From NCBI GenBank assembly GCA_030141605.1, contig JAQGDQ010000010.1, positions 1,057,501 through 1,117,500 on the forward strand: a stretch of DNA of 60,000 nucleotides, given 5' to 3'. This document shows, piece by piece, positions 11,223 through 24,082 of the stretch (positions are counted from its first letter, which is position 1; every line of letters begins with the position of its first letter). Origin of the DNA: Tubiluchus corallicola (taxonomy: Eukaryota; Priapulida; Priapulimorpha; Priapulimorphida; Tubiluchidae). The translations under genes and the position numbers were made by a program. The notes beneath the pieces were generated by a model. The model ran no database searches. It was not told where the DNA came from and worked only from the letters and a program-made list of their open reading frames with translations.

Positions 11223-11663
11223 TTTAACCTGAAAAACGCAAACATATGACTGCCAGTTTTGGTCTAAGTGATACGCCAAACAAAATTAAAATCAGCCTAT
11301 CTACTAGTATATTTATTTGTATATAAAGAAAATAATTAGTTTTAACTATTTTTGTTATTAAATTGAGGTTATTTTTGTCACACTCTCATTGCAAAATTCA
11401 AACATATCAAAATTCTTTTTTCTTTACTATCCCAGTGGCTTGAATCATCACTGTTTAATATAATTTCGATATTACTCAGTGTACTCTTAATGAAGCCACT
11501 TATTTCACTAATGAGAAACCATGCACACTGGCGTATATACAGTAACAAGAAGTATGAAGCAATTTTTCAAAAGGGAACTGAAATTTTGTTAACATGACGA
11601 CAATTTTTTATGTGAAGACTGATGTATGAGAAGCAAATTATAGTAAAATGGTCTCTTGTTAGC

Positions 11664-12193
11664 TTGTTAGACACCGAAGACGACATACGGCGAACGAAAA
11701 TTCTAGAATTGTCTGCTGATTCAGATCTCACAACGGTTTTTGAAAACAATAGACTTCCTTTTCAACTTTAGTTGGACCAGTGTTTTTATACAATGCTGAG
11801 TTACGGACAATAAGAGTTAACCAGCAGGAAGAAATTGACGCTTTTCAAAAACGTCTCCACAGAAAGTTACTATCAATTAAATGGCCCGGCAAAATATCCA
11901 ATGATGTTCTGTAAGATATAGTGAAAAAAATCCTTGGAGTAAACAAACCCCTAGTAAGAAGACTGCATTGGATTGGGCATGCACTAAGATTACCTCAAGA
12001 ATCTCCTCTTCCTGTAGCATTACGTAAAATTCTTTAAACGATAAAAAAGCCGAGAGGAGGTCAGCTACTGACGTATAGATATACTGCAAAAAGATTTAGC
12101 AAACACAACTCCAAATTTGAAGGGTGATGCATCTTGGGCCATGGCGGTGGATAGAAATACGAGGCATCAACAGGTGGAATATGCTATGTTTTA
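11664..12193 (+). pseudogene. LINE reverse transcriptase, C-terminal remnant
   Basis: Plus-strand fragments in several frames follow the order found in the C-terminal part of many invertebrate endonuclease/reverse-transcriptase LINE proteins: LLDTEDDIRRTKILEL, then VFLYNAELRTI, DAFQKRLHRKLLSIKWPGKI, VRRLHWIGHALRLPQESP, and GDASWAMAVDRNTR. Frameshifts and stops separate them. The catalytic palm is missing, so this is a 5'-truncated copy. A 24- to 36-bp tandem repeat follows directly and may be part of the element's 3' end. Confidence 0.75.
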
Positions 12194-12239
12194 GAATGTA
12201 TAAAAGCACGTGGATGAAAATGGTCTCGTTTGGAGCACA

Positions 12240-12625
12240 TTGCTAAATAACACTGCCAGTTGCTAAATAATGCTTGTTGAACACTGCTAAACATGGCTAA
12301 GCAATGTTTGCTGAATATAGCTAAATATTGCTAAACAGCGATTGTTGAATATTGCTAAACTTTGCTAAACTGTTTACCGAACATTACTGAATACTGCTAA
12401 ACATGGCTAGGCAATGTTAGATGAGCATTGCTAAGCAATGTTTGCTGACTATTACTAAATATTGCTAAACAATGATTGTTGACTATTACTAAACATTGCT
12501 AAACAACGATGCTGAATATTGCTAAACATTGCTAAACAATGTTTGCTGAACATTACTAAACATTGTTAAACAATACTTGCTGAACATTGCTGAACATTGC
12601 TGAACATTACTGAACATTGCTAAGC
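12240..12625. repeat. degenerate minisatellite with GCTAAACA/GCTGAACATT core
   Basis: The words ATTGCTAAACAATG and TTTGCTGAACATTG alternate about a dozen times, with an irregular spacing of 12-36 bp. It begins within 50 bp of the LINE remnant. Confidence 0.85.
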
Positions 12626-14469
12626 ACAAATACAAACGACGAGGAGAGTTACCCACGAGAGCGCATTTTCTGAAATTGATAAAAAATACTAGGTTTTCAG
12701 AGAACGTAATTCACAGAATTCTTCTTCGTTTTGTTTCGTTCTTTGTCTCTCCATTAGCGACGCAGGACCACAGGGCAGATGAACCTGCATGGCTTCATAA
12801 GTTATTAATTGTTGTGGGTATTATATCGTGTTGTGGGAATACAGCAGAACAATGAGCGCCAACGAAAAGAATCTTCTTTGGTTGACATCATCCTTTGACG
12901 CATTGAGAAACTTTTGATGCGACTAAAAGTTGCATTTAAAGCACACAACCGAAGGATCAAAAGGACAACCTATGAGACAGACAGATACATAGAGCCAAGT
13001 AGATTCTCGTAAATTTATAGACACACTCTGTCTTCATTTTCAATTATGTATACATAACTAAAAATGCCTATACGTGTAGCTATTTTATAATGATCGTATT
13101 TTTTATAATACCTCCAATGAAAGCCTGCAAGCCAAAATTTATTGACTTTCCATAAACAACATTGAAAAGAGCTAACTGAAAAGGATTTTAAAGAGTTTTA
13201 TTTTCAAACATATAAACTTCAGATTCTCAATTTTTAGGTGAAACCTGTTTGCCGTGGCAAAATAACCTTGTTAAAAAAGAATGCAGAATTACTCTTGAAG
13301 ACTGTATTCAAAAATATCCTAGGCACTAACAAATACTAGGTACTAACAAATACTAGGGACTAACAAATACTAGGGACTAACTAAGCACTAACAAAAGATA
13401 TTTTGGAGTTAGGAGTAATCGAGTGCAATGCTTGTTTTTATTTTGCTGGTTGTGTCAGTTGTACTTATATACACGTTATTCATGATCTTTTGTTATATTG
13501 CACAATAGGAGCATCATTCAGAAGTATGAAATACTAACAAAAAATAACAAGTTATTAAAGTAAAAAATATGTTTATTTTAACTACTAACATGATTTTATT
13601 ACATAACATGATAAGTGTAAAACATAAATCTTTCACAAGCTGCCAATAGCACTGCTAGGTTAACATAACACAATAGTAATGTTTTATAAATAAGGGTGGC
13701 TGCTAGTGCTAGGTGACCATTATGGTCTTTCGCTGCTCCGTCTCAATACAATTATAATGAACTGTGTGTAATTAAATAGTATATATGAATAAGGAATGAG
13801 ACAAATAAACTAATCAATTCAATTCAAGTTAGGTTGTTGAGGTATCCAACAAATACCTGAAGCTCCAAAATTATAGGCTTATAACAGTATTGTCGAAAGA
13901 GAAGATAGATCTAAAAAGCATGTACGCCATACATTAAAAATGTTAAAAAATCTAGTAAATATTTTATGAAACATGAAATTATATGAGCTGCTAAAAACAA
14001 GAAAATGTTGCAAATGATGAAGACGCCCAAGGCACCAAAACGCTGATATACATAAACTTTACTTTCACAGCTGATGTTGTTAATGAGATGATCTTTTTGA
14101 TATCTTTTAAGAAAACTACACCAGTTTAGGGTAACAAAGTGACAATGATAGATCGTCTATTTCAGCTTTGTGTTAGTAACACCTACAAAGCTTATGTTCT
14201 AGTTATCAATTTTGGTCTCAACCTACGCAGCTAACAGCCATTATTAATGACAACAGTCTAATGTACATTAGCCCATCTAGTACCATTTTTTACTAAATGC
14301 ATCCGAACTTCCTGAATCAGTCAGCACATACATCACTGTGCATTTCACGCCACATATCACCCACAATCAAACCCTGCAATCATCAACTCAAGTCGCATTA
14401 TCTAACTAGGAAGAACAGAAAAAAGGCTCGTAACTCGTAAGCCTTTGGTATTTTCACGAGCGCGCATTC
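12626..14469. other. intergenic, no gene seen
   Basis: AT-rich unique sequence. The only structure seen is a small tandem repeat at 13324-13396. Confidence 0.7.
13324..13396. repeat. 17-bp tandem repeat
   Basis: Unit ACTAACAAATACTAGGG is present three times in near-perfect copies, followed by two partial ones. Confidence 0.85.
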
Positions 14470-14820
14470 TATTTTATTTATTTGTTTGTTTTATTCACAC
14501 CCATAATAAAAAATGACTGGACTAGAAACATTTTTTCAATTTTAGTGATTGGACCTTTACAATAAAAACTTATCGCAAAATGATCAATCGTTGCAATTCT
14601 GTTGCAGTGGTTGACCTATCAAGTAAAATCTCCATTGGAAACCCTAATGCGTTTTAGCATATTAATGCCTTCATCACTAATGAAACCTAAAATTAATTAA
14701 AATTTAATTCACTATCTCTATATCTTGCCATCGCTATTGTCTCAAGCCAAATGACAACGTGGGATTTGAACTAAAACTCGCAATTTTCGCTGCGCATTTG
14801 TCCTTTGCGCCAGTAAAGAA
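14470..14820 (-). mobile_element. tRNA-derived SINE with conserved-looking central domain
   Basis: The minus strand has an A box TGGCGCAAAGG (14802-14812) and, 30 nt on, a B box AGTTCAAATCCC (about 14761-14772); the spacing is right for a tRNA head. A body of about 250 nt follows. It includes GTGATGAAGGCATTAATATG followed by CTAAAACGCATTAGGG (14644-14683), a sequence that looks like a decayed hammerhead-type core. The tail is AACAAACAAATAAATAAAAT (14472-14491). No target-site duplication was found. Confidence 0.55.
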
Positions 14821-15225
14821 ACGGAAAAGGAAAAGGGATTTTTCTTAACGGCAAAGTGTTACTGCTGAAATAATTAAAACACATTCAGGTACGCAAAATC
14901 ATATGCTCTTTACTCGGTCATTAACATTTATACCATATTTAAACGAATTTAAAATAGCAAGTTAATTAAGACACTGCCCCAATGCTCGGCAAAGTACTTT
15001 TTCACTTATTAAAGCCATAGTAGGCATTGGACTCGTAACAATAACTGTTCACCTTTTGCGTAAACATGAAGTAATTCAAACTAGTGATCCTGGACAACAG
15101 TTTAATTTAATGGTTTTTAACATGAAAGAGTTTTAGTTGTAACATGTTTGATTTAAATTGTGCAATGATTTGATTGCATGATTTTTTAATGCAAACAGGT
15201 CTAATTTTTAATGGTCAGTAAATCA

Positions 15226-15393
<168 letters not shown>

Positions 15394-15399
15394 TTAGGG

Positions 15400-16570
15400 T
15401 AAATGATTGTAAAATTATTGATTCTTAGACACAGAAAGTCTCTAGAAATCCCTACTTTTTCCAAATGTAAAAATGTTTAAATCCATAACTATCGATGCTG
15501 CCACCATTACCGCAGCTAATGAAATTGCTTTTACTCTTGCTGCGACCGCTTGATGTTGGTAGTGACACAGCACATGCCCCGCTGTTACGGTTGTCGTCGC
15601 TGCTATTCCTGCCTTGCCGATTTTCATTTTCCATCATTTTACCGAACACAGGAAACAGAAAATATGCGGAAATTGCCGTAGCCTGTTAAAATGAATGACG
15701 CTTAATTATGTGCGTAATCATTGCCTAATGCCACGTTTAATTCATTATGTACGCAAGATCGATACATCGACAGCGTAAATTAGGCAATAAAATTACGCGA
15801 TGAAAGAATAAAGTCAGGGTAATATGGTGAGAAGCCAGAAAACTAAGGCTTGGCGGAGCATTGACCTAGAAATCCAGCAATCCAGTGCGCTCGCTAGGGC
15901 GGCCGATGGAATTCCATTTAATTAATGTCATTATTGCACGCTATATGTGTGATGTAGATCGCGGTTAGCATCAATGTGTCTTTACTTAGCCGTCTACTAT
16001 GCAGATAAAGGGGACTCGTGTCGAGGTATGATAATTGCGGTAGATATGACTTTTATTGGTTTAAGAATGTGCGCAATATCAGTTTGGTTGTTTACAGAAA
16101 TCTTTCTGTTAACTTGCGATGCTGAAGATACGAGTTTATGATTATTTTAGTAAAAACCCTCTAGTGGATCCGTCAGTTTCATTCTTAGAGTAAATGTTGG
16201 GGATGGATATCTAACTATTTGAGCTCACCAAGATTGGCGGGAGTCGTGTGTAATGCATAGATGTGAAATGTTGTAAGGGTCTGAATAGTAAATATCGTAC
16301 CAGTCAGTTAATGCCTCTTTTGACTCTGAATATACGACATTATCGCGCAAACACGACCTGAATTCATCTGATTGGAATAAGTTCGAGGAAAGCTTGGTCC
16401 TTTATGTCATCAAGGTTTTAAAGAAGCATCAGCAATAGTACTGTGCTGCTAGCAATATTTTTAACAGGAAAGACGCGTTTTGCGGGAAACTGACATAATC
16501 ATTAATAAGGGTAACGGCAAGCAATAGTTTTGGAAAAAGAACAGAAAATGGAAGAAAAAGTAAGGAGAGT
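15400..16570. other. unique intergenic sequence, possible conserved non-coding element
   Basis: A repeat-free, more GC-balanced stretch, most notable at 15680-16020, with homeodomain-type TTAATTA/TAATTA words. No splice-bounded coding exon was seen. Confidence 0.25.
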
Positions 16571-19500
16571 GATGAAAAGCTATTGCATCAATGACACTGG
16601 AGAAATGAGAAAGTGAGTGAATGAGCGAACAACTGGGTGAATGTCAGCGTATATTGAAGCAGCATGTGAGAAAGTAAGTGAACGGTAAGAACAGTATATA
16701 TAGGAAACTGAGTGAATGAAGAGATAGATTAATACAGGCGAATAGAGAAATAAGGGCCGAACAAATTGCAATTCAAAAATTAATGAGAAGCTAGAACGAC
16801 ACAATTTTTCACGTTAATCCTAAGATTTCTTTAGATAACATAGACTGAAAAATACATTAAACCATTTCAAACTAAATCATATGACGCAGCGATTCTATTC
16901 AACATAAATAAGTGTTTGTGCTCGCAACTCTACAAGGAAAAATGTTTGCAAACTTGTGTAATCTTTTCAAAAATATGGTTATACTTTTATTTCTTTGCTA
17001 AACGACATGACAACGTAGCTATCATGCTAATTTCAAATTTATCATTTAAAATTTATTTCGGGATATTAAAAATGCTACACAACTCTTAAGAAGTTGCAAG
17101 ACAAAAATTTTATTGATCCTAATAATACTATAATTATACTAGGCAGATATAGACTCGTGGAGAGTAATGTTATACACAGCGCGAATTTGGTTAAGCTACA
17201 GTACTTACTTTAAATTCTACCCATAAAATGTCACAACGTATGTTGTTACAAGTTAAGACATCCCCACGGAGCTGGCACTAACTAAGCGGCCTACTTAACG
17301 AAATTAGATTAAGTTTCTAAGAAATTAAGTTGCCTGAACTAGAACATACTGTCACCGAATCGCATACAGCTATCTGTTTGATTGTACAAGTACGGAGCAA
17401 AAAGATTCGGGTAAATAATCAGGCTATTAGCCAAATGACATTAGCATCCTGAGCGCGCAATCACGTGCAAGCTCTTCCGGGCAAATACGTGCAAATATGC
17501 ATGACAGTGAAGCCAGGCAGACGGAGCTTATAGTCCGCGATTCATTTATGCAGACAGAGCGCATCCCTCGATTCGTTCGCTTATGGAAATTGAGCAAATC
17601 AGCCCGGATTGCTTCGTTTTCTTAATACCAATGCAAATTTAAACAAGAGCATGACCTCTGTTTGCTTCAGATTAGATGTCAATATTAAAAGAGGTTTGAA
17701 ATTAATTACGAAACAACTCGAGGTATTGTACAATGTACTTGTGGGTGGAGTGGATTTAGAGTCATGGAATTTGCAATGGCTGTGGTCGTTAATCAAACTG
17801 TGGCTACCATTTAATTTAATTTTGACTTTACAGCTTTTCGACATTTTAATTCAATTAATTATTTGTTTATTTCGGATTCTAAAATCCATAAATGAAAGGA
17901 TAAAAAGAAATACTTCTAAAAGCTAACCTAAAAACTTATTTACAATATCATATATGGGTACCTTTATGCACTTACAAATAAATTCTTCTCCGTTTGCTAA
18001 AAATATAAGAATTCATACTGATACTAGAATTTAAAATGCATTATATTGAAATGTTACTAGAGTGATCTAACCGATTTTTTAAACGAATAAACAGGTTTTC
18101 GTATACGTCAAAATGATTAATTTGCTTACGCTTACTGCAAAATGCAAACTTCCTAATAAGAATGTTTGCTCTAACAGTATTTGCCACTGCCCCGTTTATT
18201 AGGTGACTAATGCTGTAAAGTTTAATATTCGGCACGTTTACAGATAAATTTATTCGTTAGAAATTCTTTATGAACGTGCACTTATCGCCCCTGTTACACT
18301 TACAACTTTTTTCTCCGCTTTTTGCAATGCTCATTTTTCTCCTGCTTTTTATGGTAATCACGATATTTTGAATATTGAAATGAAAAATGAAGAATGAAAA
18401 ATGAAAAATACAGAAAAATGAAGATTTGGTCCAGAGCTTATAAAGGAACTATTTAATCAGTTAATCGAACAAGTGATGTCTTGTTGACCAGCAAGAAACG
18501 ATGGCAACATTTATCGGATTATATTAATATATAGTATATTTTTAAAAAGCGATTATTGTAGTAACGTTTCTTCACTAGCTCAACCCAGGCCTGCATCACT
18601 TCGGTGAAGAAATGAATTAATCAACGCGGTGAAATCCTTACTCTGTTTTTTTAAATCTGTAAATAATAAGCGAGTACTGCTCCTTCTGTTTATACCATAT
18701 TGCTGTTCACTGTACAGTTGCACTATACACGTAATGCGTAATAAAAGTTGTTATTCATTGAGTGTACAGTTTTTATAAAAGCTTTACGTCGGGTCTTGGT
18801 AATGCCAGCGAGTTCTCATACTAACATGACATATTGCATATCTGAAATACAACCGTTTGAAATATTGATTACAAGTGGTACAGAAAAACTGTTTAAAGCT
18901 TTAATGAGCTCAAAAGCCAATGTCGTTTTAGCTAGTTTAGCCATTTTAAATCAGTATTCCAGTATCAGTACACTAGGTAGAAACCGCATGTGGGAGAATT
19001 CGATGAAACAATTTAGTTATATGGATTTTATTTGCTAGGAATTATATTGGACAACTTATGGTGAACGAGTTATAAATGGTTTCGGTGGTGATGATCCTAA
19101 AATAGTGCTTTATACTTTATTAATTGACTAATATGTTTGTAACTGTTGCACAGTGTATATATTTAAGTTTATTAACTTTTTAATTTATTAACACATATTG
19201 CGGTTTTGTATTTGTGCACAAAAACTTGCGAGTAAATATTAAATGTACAATATTGTTAGAGCATACTTCGGTAATCTGTACTAAATTGCGAAACAGCAAA
19301 TTTCATCACAGTCCGAACCCGTCCTCCTTCCTTCTCTCGCGTCTCATCGGTCGTTCAATTCAATCAAATAATGGTCTTATAGTAATTAAGTGCGTGCACG
19401 TGGCATTTCAAACGCTGGGATTCTGTTCCATTCCCGTCGTTAGCCTGAATACGGGATTAATGCCAACTGCCAACAATAATCATTGCTAACTGCTGTACGG

Positions 19501-20695
19501 TTCGAAGCAATCTCATTCAAAGTCCGGCTCAAATAGACTCAAATCATCAGCATACATTGCGCCAAGTCTGAAATGGGTATTAGACGCATTATTGTCTGCA
19601 AAATATCCCGTGCAAAGCGGATGTGAAAAGTATGTTTTAGGAGTTTAATAATTGATGTATAGACCTTTTGCTCGTTCAATTAAAGAAATACACACATGTT
19701 GCTAATGAAATGTAAACGGCAATCTAGAGATTAAACGTGTTTTAGTAAAATCCAGGGATTGCTAAATTGAAAAGAAGAGGTCGAATTCTTTTACAAAACT
19801 AATTTCTGTTATCGAAACCACAAATTATTTTACAAAAGTTTAGTTACAGCTTCACACCTATTCTTCCTTTAGTTGTGGCAAAGGTACTCCACACTATTGG
19901 TTAGGCCTGTTAGAGTCAGCGCCTAAACAGCTTAACATGAATATTCCGAAATACAATTTTATTAACAGATTTTATGAAGGACAATTTTGATAAAGAAAAT
20001 TGCAATTCATATCTGCAAAAATGAAGTAGCATAAAAAGTGCAAAATTATTGTCAGTTGTCGCTAGAGAGTCTACAGTGGTCTGTATTGCACATCGAAGAA
20101 GCAGGTATTGATAATATTGCGTTATCAGGTTGTCGTTAAATACGGGTCGAGGCTAAAGTCGCAACACAATTACAAACTGTCAAAAACAATAGATGAATGC
20201 TAATCTGAATCCTCATTAGTTGGGCATTAGAAGATCGGGCATTATTTGATTTTGAAGTGATAACGCCGTCTCATACCAAAAAACCTAAAACATCCTAGCT
20301 TACATGACTGTAGTAATAACAACACTTACAAAACCGGTGCATGGGTGCATATTTTCATGCATTTGACGAAATGCGGAAAACATTCTGATCGTCGGGTACG
20401 CCTTTAGTTCAATTTTCTCGAAGGCAAAATGAAGATCACAGCATGCTGGCATTTTGTCAGTAATGTATTCATGAGTCATTAAAATTTAACAACACAGTCA
20501 ATTGTGCGAATGAATAGTGTCAAGACGAAAACCACGGTACTTCTGCGACAATTGTTAAAATTTCTTAGGAGGAGTAAAGCAGGAGGAGTAAAGCAGTTTT
20601 CTTACTGGATTTCAAAGTCACCCCTTGAGAATCAAATAGAGATGTATACTGTACTCGTTGAATGAATAAGTCATTTGTTCTATGATAGGAATAGT
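16571..20695. other. intergenic, no gene seen
   Basis: Unique AT-rich sequence. It includes a weak (GTGAGTGAAT)-like patch at 16605-16720, a (GAAAAAT)n-like patch at 18375-18425 and higher-complexity segments at 17440-17600 and 19300-19640. The open frames at 17609-17926, 18748-19038 and 19214-19489 match no family I know and lack splice or start context. Confidence 0.6.
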
Positions 20696-20719
20696 CTCTC
20701 TCTCTATCTCTCTCTATCC

Positions 20720-20787
<68 letters not shown>

Positions 20788-20805
20788 ATATATATATATA
20801 TATAT
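20696..20805. repeat. (TC)n followed by (TA)n
   Basis: TC repeat with a few CTAT interruptions to about 20785, then TA units to 20805. Confidence 0.95.
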
Positions 20806-20818
20806 TCCATTTTGAATG

Positions 20819-20919
20819 GAATTACTTCTTTATTTGAAACATTCGTTTATACCATATATATGTCTCTATCTCTCTATCGTTTATGGTATAAACGAATGTT
20901 TCAAATAAAGAAGTAATTC
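20819..20919. repeat. 38-bp perfect inverted repeat, 25-nt loop
   Basis: The left arm 20819-20856 (starting GAATTACTTCTTTATTTGAA) is the exact reverse complement of 20882-20919. The loop contains TCTCTATCTCTC, and TC repeats flank the structure on both sides. A weaker match (CAAAA/TTTTG) extends the stem outward. It could fold into a long hairpin RNA or be a tiny palindromic MITE. Confidence 0.9.
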
Positions 20920-21059
20920 AACTCAAAATCAAATCAAATCTCTCTCTTCTCACCCTTTTCCGCCCCCCTCTTTCATACTATATTTTTGTCTTTTTCCTCC
21001 TCTAGAAGTGCAGAGAAAAGTTTGTTACAGATTAGTTCTGCCTTCAAAGTCATAAAAGT

Positions 21060-21500
21060 CTAATGTTAGCTTAAGAGACGTGACAGATTTCCCGCATTGC
21101 TTCTCATCAAGCGCAATTGTTCTCTCTGGCATACAAAGCAAGGATTGTATAGTGAATCAGGAAAACAGGGCAATTCTCTAATGTAATTTACGGGCGAACT
21201 CAGTGAAGCAGAACCGTTCCCAATGGCCCCATAAACGCCCGAGATGGGCATAAATTGTGGACTCTCAGATCGTGATAACTCTTTGCCCAGTCATTTCTGC
21301 TGCTTGAGAATCAGGGTAAAATCTTTGTCTTGCGTTGTCAGCTTTTGAAAGAGTCCCCACAGTCACGAAACTTGTGAAGCAGCTGAATCGTGAAACGGCT
21401 TCACAAATCAAACGGGTTCTGTCCGGGAATCGGTCTCTGTCAATTTGCGTGGCTTCACTGACACGAATACATCCCGACGGCAAGGTAATCAAATAAAGCC
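21060..21500. other. higher-complexity non-coding block
   Basis: About 440 bp with markedly fewer A/T runs than its surroundings and no tandem repeats. Short open frames exist on the minus strand (21066-21251, 21265-21492), but there is no recognisable product. It is a candidate conserved non-coding element; only cross-species alignment could show that. Confidence 0.25.
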
Positions 21501-24082
21501 GTTAATTTTTAGCGAATTTTACCGAGAATTAAACCCGTTTTCTCATCTTCCGGAGAGAAATGAATTAAAGTCTATAAGACATAGCTCTGTGTCCTTGAAC
21601 AACCGCTGATGGGGCTTACAAAACTGCAATAGCCGTCTTTTGAACTCATTCATCCCAAATTGACAGGAAGCTTAATTAAAGGTCAGACAGTAGATCGCAT
21701 TGAAAAGACACTTCACAGCTAATTCGGCTGCATTAATTAATAGTCAACAAAACCTAAGGTTCCGCCATTGTTAATCCTTATAATACTAAATCTCAGTTTT
21801 GCTAAGAAGTCTTCTATTAGTCGTTAAATTAGCCAAAAGTACTTTTGTTTACAGCCTGAAAACTGTACAAAAACAATTATTATCATTTTTGAATCAAGAT
21901 GTTTTATATGCAGGACGAAAACTTGCAAGAGTTTCGCTAAAATATGTTTAACTGTAATTTCTAAAGAAACTACTGAATGTTATACCAATGGGAATTTATA
22001 ACCAGCTAATTTTTGGCAAAAGTTAACACTTATATGAATTTTACTACTCTTATATAAAGTTTTTATCAAGTAGCTGTATAAGCAAGTCCAATCTTCATCT
22101 AATAACAATAATTTTTTGCACGCAATTATCATCGCGGAAGAACCTTTACAATACTTCTTCTGCACTTCTGCATTAACAAACAGTTTAAGAAAATAATGTA
22201 AAAAACATTAATTAATTGTTTTACTAGAAGCTACGAATCGCATGTCATCAGTAAATTTTGTGCCGAGCAGTGCCGAGTTACCCTCACTAATGCTAGTGCC
22301 ATCAACCGATTAATAGAAATAATGCGCGCACTTTCCACTTAGTGTTCTCCTAAACGCCATCAGTGTGCGAGAAATAATAGCAACATCTAATAGCATTCAT
22401 ATAAGCCTGCACGTATGTAACTGTCTATATTCTTTGTCAATCTTTTAGTACTAAGTATTAAGTATTTGCTTATTAATAGTATTAAGATTGTTTTAGTATT
22501 AGGATTACACTAATAGTATAGTAGTAGTAATAGTATTAAGGATTACACTAAAATTGTTCTTAATTTCTTCGCCAAAGTTCAAAAACCTCATGGCCAACAA
22601 TTCAACTTTTTTCGAAATTGAAGCTCACAGCTCGGTACAATTGATTGCACTATCTTGCAATAAAGTTCCTGCACACACAAACTACTTAGATTCCCGGGAA
22701 ATATTTATTATAATCAGAATGACAGGCGTTGATGGATCGTCAGACCAATCAAACATTCATTCTGATTAATAGTTGTGTTAGTATACGCTCCGTTAAGACA
22801 GTATCGGCATTGAAGAAGCCGCGGAATTAGCTAAAAATTCGCGTCTTGAACAAGAAGGGATGTTTCCACAGTAATGGTTGCAACAGTTGCGGTAGTAAAT
22901 ATGTTGCCCATACAAAGTGCCTCTACACCTGCACAATCAGGTACCACTTAAACGTGAGTTATCTAAAGCTCATTGCTGAGCTTGACTGCAGACTTGGGTC
23001 CCTTAGTGTTGGTCTCCACCTCTTGCTGAGATAGCAGAAGTTACTGAAGTATATTTTAATTATAATATTGGGAAGATTACTTTTTTACTTTTGTACTGCT
23101 CATATAGTAACTTTTCTGACGGCAGACTTCTTTTAGCTTAGGATTCTTTCTGCCCAAGGTCTATACTGCTGATAGACGTAACTGACATTGAAAAAGAAGT
23201 GGTGATGATAATGATGATGATATTGACGACGATGATGATGATAATGATGATGATGATGATGTTGATGTTGATGCTGCTGATGATGAAGATGACAATGACG
23301 ATGACGATGATGGTGGTATTGATGATGATGATGATAATGACGACGACGACGATGATGATGATAATGATAATGATGATGGTGGTAGTGGTGATGATTACAA
23401 TGATGATGATAAACGAAACATCAAAATATGCCATTACTACTAGATGGTTGACTGACTCACCACTTCGCGAGAAGCATGTGAACTGTGAAAGATTTTTTGT
23501 GATACGTACTCTGATCCACTCTTCGAAGGATGATCAGCCCTTGAAGACTGCTTCAATTTTCGCAAGCCAATAAATGCGTTACTTTGTTCGCATTCTCGGA
23601 TAACTGGACTTGATTTGTCCTTTGGGATTGTTATAATTGCTCGTTGTTTTCCTCTTTTCACTGATTGCTATATACTTTTGGGCGTATATACCAGCTATAG
23701 AGTGTTGATTCAATTTCGCAAAAGTACCATGGAGGCCATGTTAGACAGAATCCATTTATATTGACGTACTAAAAAAGAACAAATTTTTGTTATCATGAGC
23801 CAGCTATTTCTTGGCTTTTTCCGAACCATCGTCAGGCACACACAACTAACTGCAAAAATAGAGTTTAATCTAATACGTCAAAGTTCTAACACACATAGCA
23901 ATTACTGTACTCCAAAAACAAAAGTTATTACCACTAAAAACAACGCAAATAACGAAACTAATAATTACCATCATGTTGGGAATATTTTGCAGCAAGTTGT
24001 AGCTGACTGCTGGCTTGGAAAAAGCCGCAATATAACTGTTCAGTGACAATAAAATGTTACTTTTTTTAGAGTTTTAGATTTT
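21501..24082. other. intergenic, no gene seen
   Basis: AT-rich unique sequence with a tandem patch at 22430-22552 (TAGTATTAGGATTACACTA twice) and a GAT microsatellite at 23198-23415. Confidence 0.65.
23198..23415. repeat. imperfect (GAT)n microsatellite
   Basis: GATGAT runs mixed with GAC, AAT and GGT variants over about 215 bp. Confidence 0.93.

Noticed and set aside
12240-12625. short repeated units resembling an array of repeats and spacers
   Set aside because: Unit spacing and sequence are irregular, spacers are not unique, and the genome is eukaryotic; not a CRISPR array.
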